From positions 186,001 to 250,000 of the forward strand of contig NZ_SRIO01000001.1 of assembly GCF_004684205.1 (NCBI RefSeq): a stretch of 64,000 bases of DNA. The letters run 5' to 3'. Position numbers and translations under genes: made by a program. Below the pieces are notes generated by a model. The model did not search any database. It worked only from the letters and a program-made list of their open reading frames with translations, and was not told the origin of the DNA. Each line of letters starts with the position of its first letter. Positions within the stretch are counted from its first letter, which is position 1. Shown in pieces: positions 54,750-63,189 of this stretch. The stretch is from Candidatus Macondimonas diazotrophica (GTDB taxonomy: Bacteria; Pseudomonadota; Gammaproteobacteria; UBA5335).

Positions 54750-54967
54750 TGCGCGGTTCCCGTGCACCAAGCACCCGGCACGGGCTGCATTGGCTCGGCG
54801 TCGACACTTGATGCGACCGATCCGGGCGGAAGCGTCTTCAGAGGCCTCCGCCGGTGCGGGAGACTTGGGTCCAGCCACGACATTGCCCGCCGTCGGTTCC
54901 CACCCGCCTCGCCGCCCCGACATTCACCGGCCGGCGGTCCGTGCGCAGCGCGTCACCGGACGGCTGG

Positions 54968-56725
54968 TCAGCCATGGATCTCGGCCCGGGGCGCCCGCGT
55001 GGTGGAAGGCGGGACGATCGCGCCCGCGGCGTCGCTGCCCTCGAAGTCCATGCCGCGGAACACGGCGCAGCGCCGGAACACCTCGGCCGTAGGCGCTACC
55101 GCTTTGTGCCGGCAGTACTTGGCCACGAGCTTGGTCAGGCCCTTGATGTCGCGGCCCGACGCGCCCGGGAAGATGTCCGTCAGCGCGTCGAGCAGCGGCG
55201 CGGGAACGGCCAGTTCGAACTGTTCGGTCATCACGCCCCAGATGCGGCGGCGGTCCGCGCGCTCCGGCATGCTGTATTTGATGAGCGCGATGCAGCGCGA
55301 AACGATGGCCTCGTCGATGTCGTCGATGCGGTTGGTGGTCAGGAACAGCAGGCCGTTGAAATACTCGAGCACGCGCAGGAACACGCCGACCACAGCGTTC
55401 ATGGCCATGTTGTCGTCGCGCCGCTTGATGTAGACGTCGGCCTCGTCGATCAGCATCACCGCGCCCCAGCGCTGGGCACGCGTGAGCACGTCTTTCAGCA
55501 CCTGTTCCATCTGCGCCACGTTGAGGCCGAGCTGACCCGAGTGCACGCGATAGAGCGGTCGCCGGATGATCTCGGCGTAGACCTCGGCCGTCAGCGTCTT
55601 GCCGACGCCGGGCGGACCGGCGCACAGCACCGTGGTGCCGCCGCTCTTGCCGGCCACGATGTCGTCCATCAGCACGTCCATCTCGGCGGTCAGGATGTCG
55701 ATCAGGTCGGTCTGCTCGGGCGGCAGGATGAGCTTGGTCTTGAGATCGGGCTGGTAGGGATAAGGCGCGAGGTCATCGACGTGCACCCAGACGTAATGGT
55801 GCAGGTCGAGGTGGAACATCAGGATGAAGGGATGCACTGGCATGCGGGTGAACAAGCCGTGGGGCAGGCTTTCTTGCAGGGCCTTGACCGCGTCCTCTGC
55901 GTCATAGCGGTTGCTCTTGGCGGCCTTGCCGAGATAAGGCGCCAGAATCTCGCCGGGTGCATCGAGGACGAGCGAACGCGCGGTCAGGATGCCTTCGTCG
56001 TTCACCAGCCGCGCGCTGCCGCCGCTCGAGGACAGCACCACCACGTCCTTGCGCGACCAATCGGTGTCGCGGTGCGAGGCGTTCGGATCTTCGGCGTAGA
56101 ACCCTGTGCCCGTGCCGAGGAACTGCGCGCCATAGCTGCCGCGCCAGGCGAGATAGTTCTGCCTGGCGCGTTCGTAGGCGGCGATCAGTGCAGGGGTTTC
56201 CTTCATCAGACCCTTGGCGGCGAAGATCTCGCCGAGCGTCTTGCCATCGATGTCGGTCGCCGTCAGGCGCAGGGTCTGCGTGGTCAGGCTGCCCTTGGCA
56301 TTGGCCTTGAATTCGATGAAGAGCTTGCCGGTTTCGTCGTTCGACGGCGGCGTGAAATCCAGGCGCGTGACGACGTAAGGCAGCGGCCGACCGGTGATCT
56401 GCGCGGTGAATATCCAGCCGTGGATCGCCTCGTCGGCGAGGTAGCGGACGATGGCAGGCAGCATGTGTTCGAGATCATCTCCCGCAAACCGCGGCCCGGC
56501 GTCGTGCAGCGCCGCGGTCAGTGTCGCCAGCTGGGCAGCGCGCGCCTGCAAGGCCGGCCCACCCTCGCGATAGAGATCGCTCAGAAGCGACAGTTCGGCA
56601 GCGGACAGCTGATGCAGCGCGACTTCCACCTCATTACCGAAGTGGAGCTGTTCCTGGAGCCGGGCCAGGCCCGGAAATGCCTGAGCCAGACGCTCGATGT
56701 GCGGACGGTCGATGCGCAGTTTCAT
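54968..56725 (-). CDS. AAA family ATPase with a long unassigned N-terminal region
   Basis: 585 residues from the ATG at 56725. The C-terminal third is a classic AAA module: Walker A GPPGVGKT (about 368-375), Walker B VMLIDEAD (about 421-428), sensor 1 FLTTNRIDDIDEAI and an arginine-finger SRC. Residues 1-360 hold no domain I can name, with FLGTGTGFYAEDP and MFHLDLHHYVWVHVDDLAPYPY as notable stretches. AAA modules of this kind remodel or unfold proteins. It stands alone between tRNA-Ala and hxlR. The target and process are unknown. Confidence 0.8.
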   Translation of the reverse strand: MKLRIDRPHIERLAQAFPGLARLQEQLHFGNEVEVALHQLSAAELSLLSDLYREGGPALQARAAQLATLTAALHDAGPRFAGDDLEHMLPAIVRYLADEAIHGWIFTAQITGRPLPYVVTRLDFTPPSNDETGKLFIEFKANAKGSLTTQTLRLTATDIDGKTLGEIFAAKGLMKETPALIAAYERARQNYLAWRGSYGAQFLGTGTGFYAEDPNASHRDTDWSRKDVVVLSSSGGSARLVNDEGILTARSLVLDAPGEILAPYLGKAAKSNRYDAEDAVKALQESLPHGLFTRMPVHPFILMFHLDLHHYVWVHVDDLAPYPYQPDLKTKLILPPEQTDLIDILTAEMDVLMDDIVAGKSGGTTVLCAGPPGVGKTLTAEVYAEIIRRPLYRVHSGQLGLNVAQMEQVLKDVLTRAQRWGAVMLIDEADVYIKRRDDNMAMNAVVGVFLRVLEYFNGLLFLTTNRIDDIDEAIVSRCIALIKYSMPERADRRRIWGVMTEQFELAVPAPLLDALTDIFPGASGRDIKGLTKLVAKYCRHKAVAPTAEVFRRCAVFRGMDFEGSDAAGAIVPPSTTRAPRAEIHG

Positions 56726-56958
56726 CGCGGCTCCGAAACGACCTTGCGGCCATACCCCGGATTTTTCGCAAGCACGCTTGATGCCACGCGGCAACGTCTT
56801 GTTTGGCCAACGGATCCAGTCCGGTTTCACGTCGGATGGGCTGCGCGGTGCGACAAACCCGACACCCGGCGCGTGCGAGATCGGACATTTGCGCGATCAC
56901 CCGGGTTTCGCGACGCACCCTGTAACACGCCGGCGCCGGAATGCGGCGCGGCGCCCTC

Positions 56959-57375
56959 TCACGGCTTGCGAGCACCCGCGTCGAACCGGACGCGCGCTTC
57001 GGCAATGGCCGGTTGGTGGCGATCCGCCCAGTGGATCAGGGTCGCCAAGACCGGCATCAGCGAAAGGCCCAAGGGAGTCAACCCATAGCTCACCGCCGGC
57101 GGCGTCGACGGCGCGACCTCGCGCCAGATGAGGCCGTCACGTTCCAGCTGGCGAAGAGTTTCGGCCAGCATGCGGCGCGAAATATCGGGCACGGAGCGGG
57201 TAAGCGCGTTGAACCGCTGTGCGCCATGCGACAGCGTTACAAGCAACAGGGTCGACCATTTGTCACCGAGCCGGTCGAGCACGTCGCGAACCGGACAGGT
57301 CCCCTGCTTGGTCGGCGGCAGGCTCGGCAAGGGATCGGGCACCGGCATTCTCGCACGGCCATCGTTGATCGTCAT
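56959..57375 (-). CDS. HxlR family transcriptional regulator
   Basis: 138 residues from the ATG at 57375 with an AAGGAA site. Winged helix-turn-helix of the HxlR/YodB type: [19 protein letters not shown] (27-45), [28 protein letters not shown] (recognition helix and wing) and VSYGLTPLG. Cys27 sits where redox-sensing members such as YodB and HypR carry their reactive Cys. Divergent from a glutathione transferase and alkene reductase pair, which it probably represses. A large dyad lies in the shared promoter region. Confidence 0.9.
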   Translation of the reverse strand: MTINDGRARMPVPDPLPSLPPTKQGTCPVRDVLDRLGDKWSTLLLVTLSHGAQRFNALTRSVPDISRRMLAETLRQLERDGLIWREVAPSTPPAVSYGLTPLGLSLMPVLATLIHWADRHQPAIAEARVRFDAGARKP

Positions 57376-57390
57376 GGCAGTTCCTTTCAC

Positions 57391-57440
57391 GTAACCATGA
57401 GCCAGAAAGGTGCCTACTTGTGGCACACCGCTCAGGTTAC
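57391..57440. promoter_or_regulatory. Nested dyad and promoter between hxlR and the GST gene
   Basis: Outer arms GTAACC-A-TGAGC (57391-57402) and GCTCA-GGTTAC (57430-57440) mirror each other with one extra base. Inner arms GTGCC (57410-57414) and GGCAC (57422-57426) are perfect. A rightward promoter, TTGTGG at 57418-57423 with 17 bp to GACAAT at 57441-57446, overlaps the dyad. This is the expected place for an HxlR dimer to control both directions. Confidence 0.6.
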
Positions 57441-57578
57441 GACAATAGACCAGGTCGTGAAACAGGACTTGCATTCCCCGTCGCACCCGCGGCCGGTTCA
57501 ATCCCGAGGCGCTCCCCCCGCGCGCCAGATCGCGTCACGCAATGGCCGCGCACCAACCCCATCAGCCAGGAGGTTTTC

Positions 57579-58190
57579 ATGAAGCTGTACTACGCGCCGG
57601 GCGCCTGCTCTCTGTCCCCTCATATCGTGCTGCGCGAGGGCGGCTACGACTTCACGCTGGAACGCGTCGATCTGGCCACCGGGAAGACCGAAACCGGCGC
57701 CGACTACAAATCCGTCAATCCCAACGGCTTTGTTCCGGCCTTGATGCTCGATGAGGGCGTGGTGCTGACCGAGGGCCCAGCCATCGTCCAGTATCTGGCC
57801 GATCACGCCGCGGACCGAAATCTGGCGCCAGCGGCCGGGACATTGGACCGCTATCGCCTGATGCAATGGCTGAATTTCATTTCGACTGAGCTGCACAAGA
57901 TCTGCGGCATCCTGTTCGACCCGGAGCTCCCCGACGGGGTCCGCCAAAAACTCACCGGCCGCCTGTCTCAGCGCTTTGCCTCTGTGAGCGATGCACTTGC
58001 GGGCCGGACGTTCATCCTGGGGGATCAGTTTACCGTCGCCGATGCCTACCTGTTCACCGTGCTGAGCTGGGCTCCCTATCTCAAGCTCGATCTCTCGCCA
58101 TGGCCGGCGCTGGGCGCCTACGTCGGCCGGATCGGCAGCCGGCCCGCCGTCCAGCAGGCCCTGGCTGCCGAAGGTCTGTTACCCGGCTGA
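57579..58190 (+). CDS. gstA: Glutathione S-transferase, beta-class-like
   Basis: 203 residues from an ATG with a strong AGGAGG site. N-terminal thioredoxin-like domain begins MKLYYAPGACSLSPHIVLRE, where Cys10 is the position of the beta-class catalytic Cys. NPNGFVPALMLDEGVVLTEG (about 47-66) is the glutathione site. The all-helical C-terminal domain has FILGDQFTVADAYLFTVLSW. It conjugates glutathione to electrophiles. Followed after 29 bp by an alkene reductase, both probably under the divergent HxlR regulator. Confidence 0.92.
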   Translation: MKLYYAPGACSLSPHIVLREGGYDFTLERVDLATGKTETGADYKSVNPNGFVPALMLDEGVVLTEGPAIVQYLADHAADRNLAPAAGTLDRYRLMQWLNFISTELHKICGILFDPELPDGVRQKLTGRLSQRFASVSDALAGRTFILGDQFTVADAYLFTVLSWAPYLKLDLSPWPALGAYVGRIGSRPAVQQALAAEGLLPG

Positions 58191-58219
58191 GCACTCGTCA
58201 CACGGAGGAGTTCCCGAAA

Positions 58220-59290
58220 ATGACCGACACTGTTTTGTTCAGGCCGATGACCTTGGGCGAGCTGACGCTCAGGAATCGCATCGTCATGGCGCCCATGACC
58301 CGCTCGCGGGCGGACGGCAATGTGCCCAACGCGCTGATGGCGCAATACTACGGTCTACGCGCCGAGGCCGGCCTGATCATCACCGAAGGAACTGCGCCGT
58401 CACCCAATGGCCTCGGGTATGCGCGCATCCCAGGGCTCTTTTCCGAAGCACAGATCGCGGGCTGGCGTCAGATCACCCATGCCGTACATGAGGCGGGAGG
58501 GCGGATCTATGCGCAGCTGATGCATACCGGTCGTGTTGGCCATCCCGCCAACCTGCCCGCAGGCGCGCGGATCGTGGCGCCATCGGCAACGGCGGCGCCC
58601 GGCGAGATGTGGACCGATCTCCAGGGCTTGCAAGCCCACCCGGTTCCCGAAGCCATGAGCGAGGCCGACATCGCGACTGCTATCGACGAATTCGCCCAGG
58701 CTTGCCGGAACGCCATCACGGCAGACTTCGATGGCGTGGAACTGCACGGCGCCAACGGCTATCTCATCGATCAGTTCCTTAACCTTGCCTCCAACCAGCG
58801 GGCCGACCGATGGGGCGGCCCCATCGAGAACCGGATCCGTTTCGCCGTCGAAGTGGCTCGGGCCGCCGCGGGCGCGATTGGCGCCAACCGGGTCGGCATG
58901 CGCATTTCCCCTTACGGCGTATTCAACGGTATGGTGCCCGATGCCGAAACCGATGCCCTGTACCTGCGCCTCGCCGAGGCGCTGAACGAGGTCGGCTTGG
59001 TCTATATCCATATCGTCGACCATAGTGCGATGGGCACCCCACCCGTCAGCGCCGAGCTCAAGGCCCTGCTGCGTGCCACGTTCAGAGGCCGCTATATTCT
59101 CTCCGGCGGCTACGACGCCCAACGGGCCAATGCCGATCTTGACGCCGGCAAGGGTGACCTGGTCGCCTTTGGCCGGCCTTTCATCGCCAATCCCGATCTG
59201 GTCGGCAAGCTGCGCACCGGCGCGCCCTTTCGGGCCCCGGATCCGGACACGTTCTACACGCCGGGACCCGAAGGCTACGTCGACCTTTGA
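58220..59290 (+). CDS. nemA: Old yellow enzyme family alkene reductase (NemA-like)
   Basis: 356 residues from the ATG at 58220 with a GGAGGAG site. FMN-dependent reductase of activated C=C bonds and nitro compounds. Motifs: NRIVMAPMTRSRA (about 18-30), YAQLMHTGRVGHP (about 96-108), the substrate-binding His-Asn pair in ELHGANGYLIDQFLNLASN (about 174-192), NRADRWGG-type segment and LSGGYDAQRA. Length fits NemA (365). With the adjacent GST and redox-type HxlR regulator it makes a compact electrophile-detoxification module. Confidence 0.92.
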   Translation: MTDTVLFRPMTLGELTLRNRIVMAPMTRSRADGNVPNALMAQYYGLRAEAGLIITEGTAPSPNGLGYARIPGLFSEAQIAGWRQITHAVHEAGGRIYAQLMHTGRVGHPANLPAGARIVAPSATAAPGEMWTDLQGLQAHPVPEAMSEADIATAIDEFAQACRNAITADFDGVELHGANGYLIDQFLNLASNQRADRWGGPIENRIRFAVEVARAAAGAIGANRVGMRISPYGVFNGMVPDAETDALYLRLAEALNEVGLVYIHIVDHSAMGTPPVSAELKALLRATFRGRYILSGGYDAQRANADLDAGKGDLVAFGRPFIANPDLVGKLRTGAPFRAPDPDTFYTPGPEGYVDL

Positions 59291-59414
59291 AGTCCCGGTC
59301 TGCACAGGCGGCCGAGGCGAATCTCAGCCCGATGGCGCGCCTCGGTCGGCATCGCGCATTCCATGACGACCGTCGGCGGAATGCGACACGCATCGGGACT
59401 GGGACGGGCTCGCA

Positions 59415-60167
59415 TCATGCCGCGGGCGTCTCAGTCCCGGACACGCCGATCGGCGCGGCGGGCGAGCCGAACACCTCGCGATAGGCGGCCCAGACCGCCC
59501 CCGCCAGAACCGGCCCCAGCACCAGGAAACCCAACCCCATGGGGATCATGGCCAAGGCGCCGAGAATCGTGGCGATGATGCCGAAGAGCAGCAGCGGCAC
59601 CCAGTTCACCAGACAGGCCTTCAGACTGGTCTGCATGGCCTGCAACGGAGGCTCTTGGTCGTCCATCACCAGTGGGATCGCGAAGAAGAGCGCGGCGGAA
59701 AGCGCCACGTGCAGGACCAGCATCAGCGGAAAGACGAACAAGGCCCCGGCTCCGAGCCCCATCCAGGCGCCTTCTTCTCCGTGCATCATGCCCATGCCCA
59801 GAGCCGATCCACCGACAAAGACCAGGCCGAGTGCCATGATCACCACATTGATGATGAGCGACACTGCGCCCAGCACCAACAGGTTGTTCAATACCGCGCT
59901 CCGCGTGGCGGACTCAAACAGCACCCCCAAGGTGAATTCCTCACCTTGCGTGCTCCGCCGCGCAGCCTCCAGCAGGCCAGCAGCCAGTAAGGGGGTAATC
60001 AAGGCCACGATCAGGGAACCGACCCAGGGCAACAGATTCAGGACCACGACGATGGCCAGCAGCACCACCATCAGCAGAATCCAGATCCCCGGCAAACGCA
60101 CGAAAGCCGCCCATCCGATCTGGATCCATGCAATTCCACGATTCGCCTCGGCACGCTGGATTTCCAT
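59415..60167 (-). CDS. BPSS1780-like multipass membrane protein
   Basis: 250 residues from the ATG at 60167, with AGGAGG five bases upstream (a GTG at 60170 is too close). About six hydrophobic segments between residues 20 and 235. The opening WIQIGWAAFVRLPGIWI and AIPLVMDDQEPPLQAMQTSLKACL in the middle agree with the BPSS1780 family of inner-membrane proteins, whose function is unknown. It is convergent with the alkene reductase gene. The 184-bp gap upstream, before the emrA stop, shows no gene. Confidence 0.8.
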   Translation of the reverse strand: MEIQRAEANRGIAWIQIGWAAFVRLPGIWILLMVVLLAIVVVLNLLPWVGSLIVALITPLLAAGLLEAARRSTQGEEFTLGVLFESATRSAVLNNLLVLGAVSLIINVVIMALGLVFVGGSALGMGMMHGEEGAWMGLGAGALFVFPLMLVLHVALSAALFFAIPLVMDDQEPPLQAMQTSLKACLVNWVPLLLFGIIATILGALAMIPMGLGFLVLGPVLAGAVWAAYREVFGSPAAPIGVSGTETPAA

Positions 60168-60351
60168 CACATCCTCCTCGGAAACAAATGTCCCTGTGGA
60201 TCAGAATCCACCCGCATTATCGCCACGGAGTCTCGCCAAGTGCCACCGTCTCCCACTATGGGAGCGGTGTCATGGAGCAGGGCGAGGGGCGCGATCGAAA
60301 CAGGTGGCCGGAACGCTGCGCGTCCAGGCCACCGCCCGGAATGAAGAGGAA

Positions 60352-61443
60352 TCAGGGCTGGAGCTGAACGGATGAGGACCGCGCGGAATCGCCGTGAGTC
60401 TGCGCAATCTTCGATCTGGCATCACCGTGATCGTCATGCGCGTAGCCGCTCGGTTTTTCACTTTCGCCGGTATCGATGGTGACTTCAGCGCTGGTTTCAA
60501 CCCGCAGTGGTGCGCTGTTGCGTGGATCGGTAATGAGGATGCGTACCGGCACGCGCTGCGTCACCTTCACCCAGTTCCCGGTGGCATTCTGCGGCGGCAG
60601 CATCGAAAACGCCGTTCCGCTGCCCGGACCGATGTTCTGCACCACACCGTGGAAAAGCTCTCCCGGGTACATGTCGACGGTAATTTCGGCGTTCTGTCCC
60701 GGGCGGATCCGGGCCAGCTCGGTTTCCTTGAAGTTGGCGTAGATCCAGTATTCATCGCTGCAAACGATGCTGAACAAGGGGCGGCCGGGCTGGACCAGCT
60801 CACCGGGGCGCAGGCTCAGATTGGCGATGCGGCCATCGCAGGGGGCATCCAAATGCGTATGGCTGAGATCGAGCTGGGCTTTTTCCAGGAACAGCCGCGC
60901 CTCTTTCAAGCGCTCGTTCTGCTCGCCGGGGGAACCGCGCATCACGGTTGCCTGCCGCAGGTTGGCTTCAGCCGCAGCGAGTCCAGCCTGGGCACTGGAC
61001 AGACCCTCCTGAGCCGAATCCGCAGCTGACTTGGGCACCGAATTCTGGGCGCTCAGGTTGAAAATCCGGCGTGCCTGCAGCTGAGCCGTGCGTAGCTGGG
61101 CCTTGCGCAAGGCGATTTGCGCTTCGGCTGCCGCGATCTGAGCATTGGCGGCGTCGATCGATTGCGTCGCCTGGATGACCTTGTTCTCGGCTTGGGCGAG
61201 CTGGATCCGGAATGGCCGCTCGTCGATGCGAATCAGGGTCTGTCCGGCCTTGACCCGTGCATGATCCTCCACCGCCACCTCGATGGCCTCGCCCGGCACC
61301 TGGGCCGCCACACTGATGACGTTGGCCCGCACATAGGCGTCGTTCGTGGTGGGGTAGCGTTCGCGATGCTCACCGTAATAATGGATTCCGACTGCAGCGG
61401 CCGCAATGACGACGACCCCCAAGATTGCCCAGAGAATGCGCAT
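60352..61443 (-). CDS. emrA: EmrA-like membrane fusion protein (HlyD family)
   Basis: 363 residues from the ATG at 61443 (GAGAGG upstream). One N-terminal helix (about 3-22), then DAYVRANVISVAAQVPGEAIEV (lipoyl half, 36-57), a long coiled-coil hairpin (about 80-190, repeated Ala/Gln-rich heptads), the second lipoyl half LDAPCDGRIANLSLRPGE and a beta-barrel end. It bridges an inner-membrane pump to an outer-membrane TolC-type channel, which is not in the window. It lies 92 bp downstream of the matching EmrB-like transporter, the reverse of the E. coli emrAB order. Confidence 0.9.
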   Translation of the reverse strand: MRILWAILGVVVIAAAAVGIHYYGEHRERYPTTNDAYVRANVISVAAQVPGEAIEVAVEDHARVKAGQTLIRIDERPFRIQLAQAENKVIQATQSIDAANAQIAAAEAQIALRKAQLRTAQLQARRIFNLSAQNSVPKSAADSAQEGLSSAQAGLAAAEANLRQATVMRGSPGEQNERLKEARLFLEKAQLDLSHTHLDAPCDGRIANLSLRPGELVQPGRPLFSIVCSDEYWIYANFKETELARIRPGQNAEITVDMYPGELFHGVVQNIGPGSGTAFSMLPPQNATGNWVKVTQRVPVRILITDPRNSAPLRVETSAEVTIDTGESEKPSGYAHDDHGDARSKIAQTHGDSARSSSVQLQP

Positions 61444-61535
61444 GACCCAATCGACCTCTCTTATGAAGACAGTCACGGTCCCTCAAGACCGCCTGAATCC
61501 CGTTTGCAGACAAAACAATGCGTTTCGATCGCCCA

Positions 61536-63068
61536 TCAATGCATCGCGCCAAGATCCAGTCCCTTGCCGCTATCGCGCATCAGCAGGACCAGTGGACACA
61601 GGGCAAGCATGGCCACCGTGATGAACCAGAAATCGTTCACGAACGCCACCATGGTGGACTGCTTGCCCAGTTCGGCGGCCAGCGCATAGGGTGCGAGCGG
61701 GTGATCCATGGTCATGCCCCGACTGGCTAGAAACTCGTGCATCGCCGGGTTGTAGGGATTCAGATGACCGCCCAGCTGGTTCCATTGAATCTGGGTATTG
61801 CGCGACAACAGGGTCATCACCACCGAAATCCCGATCGAGCTGCCGATGGTGCGGGCCAGATTGAAGATCGTCGCCCCCTGATCCGACGTGCCCTCCGGAA
61901 TAGTGTCGAAGGCAATGGTCGCGAGCGGGACGAACACCATGCCCAGCCCGACGCCCTGGACCATCCCCGGCACCACGGCCCACCACGGGCTGATGAACAG
62001 ATTGTAGTGACTCATCATCCAGGACCCGGCGGCCATGATGACGATCCCGAGCGCCACGAGAGTACGCGCGCCGATGCGCTGGATGTTGGGCGCGACGATG
62101 GCCATGGTGACCGCGTTGCACAAGGCCCGCGGCGCCATGACCAGCCCGGTTGTCGAGGCGGGATATCCGAGCAGTTCCTGCAACAGGATGGGCTGCAGCA
62201 CGATGGTGCCGAACAGGCCGAGGCCAAAGCACATCATCAGGAAAGAGCCCGTAGCGAGGTTGCGATCGCGCAACAGATTGAGCTGCAGGACCGAATCAGG
62301 CCGATTCCAGGATCGCAGGGTGAACACGAGCAGCGTGAGCGCGGCCAGCACCGTGCCATAGACGATGACTCGCGACTCGAACCAGTTCTCGTGATTGCCC
62401 TGATCGAGCACGTACTGCAGCGCACCGATCCCGATGACCATGCAGAACGCGCCGAACAGATCGATGCGCTGCTTGCGATGCTCGGTGTCGGGCAGCACCG
62501 CATAGGCCAGCAGGATGTTGACGATGCCGACCGGCAGATTGATGTAGAACACCCAGCGCCAGTCCCAATGCTCGGTGATGTAACCGCCGAGCGTCGGGCC
62601 CAATGCCGGCGCCATGAGCACGCCGATGCCGAAGATGGCCATCGCCTTGCCGCGCTCCTGAGCGGGGAAGGTGTCCAGCAGGGTCGACTGGGAAAGCGGA
62701 ATGACCGGCGCGCCGAAAATGCCCTGGAGGATTCGGAAGATGACCATCTCGGTCAGCGTATCGGCCTGCCCGCAGAGCCCGGAGGCGATCACGAACCCAA
62801 CGATGCTGACGAGGATGACGTTACGGCGACCGAAACGGTTGGCCAGAAAACCGCTGAGTGGAATCATGACCGCTTCGGCCACGATATAGGAAGTCAGGAC
62901 CCAGGTGATCTGCTCGGAAGTCGCGCCGAGCGAGCCCATCATGTGCGGCAGGCTCACGTTCACGATGGTCATGTCGAGAATGACCATCAGGGTGCCCAGC
63001 ATCACGGCAATCGTGACGGGCCAAGGAGAAGCGCCGCCCCGCGTCGGAGCTGCGGTCGTTGCGTCCAT
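61536..63068 (-). CDS. emrB: EmrB/QacA-type drug efflux transporter (MFS DHA2)
   Basis: 510 residues, 14 predicted transmembrane helices. The MFS DHA2 opening TLMVILDMTIVNVSLPHMMG (about 22-41) contains motif D1, followed by LSGFLANRFGRRNV (motif A) near 77-90 and GPTLGGYITEHWDWRWVFYINLPVG (motif C region) near 152-176. It exports hydrophobic toxicants with protons through EmrA and a TolC-like channel. Start is the ATG at 63068; 121 bp separate it from nadC. No regulator adjoins. Confidence 0.93.
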   Translation of the reverse strand: MDATTAAPTRGGASPWPVTIAVMLGTLMVILDMTIVNVSLPHMMGSLGATSEQITWVLTSYIVAEAVMIPLSGFLANRFGRRNVILVSIVGFVIASGLCGQADTLTEMVIFRILQGIFGAPVIPLSQSTLLDTFPAQERGKAMAIFGIGVLMAPALGPTLGGYITEHWDWRWVFYINLPVGIVNILLAYAVLPDTEHRKQRIDLFGAFCMVIGIGALQYVLDQGNHENWFESRVIVYGTVLAALTLLVFTLRSWNRPDSVLQLNLLRDRNLATGSFLMMCFGLGLFGTIVLQPILLQELLGYPASTTGLVMAPRALCNAVTMAIVAPNIQRIGARTLVALGIVIMAAGSWMMSHYNLFISPWWAVVPGMVQGVGLGMVFVPLATIAFDTIPEGTSDQGATIFNLARTIGSSIGISVVMTLLSRNTQIQWNQLGGHLNPYNPAMHEFLASRGMTMDHPLAPYALAAELGKQSTMVAFVNDFWFITVAMLALCPLVLLMRDSGKGLDLGAMH

Positions 63069-63189
63069 TGCAATCAACTCGCTTCAATTCGGTGGGCGGC
63101 CTTAGAACATCCGATACGGAAGTCAAGCCGCAAAGTTGGCGGGCATTGTAGGCGGATTGGCGGGTTACGCCAAGACTCCGTGCGACCGT

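Noticed and set aside
54854-57088. 744-codon open frame on the plus strand opposite the AAA ATPase and hxlR
   Set aside because: It is antisense to genes with clear domains. Long antisense frames are expected in GC-rich codon usage, and its translation is Arg/His/Gln-rich without motifs.
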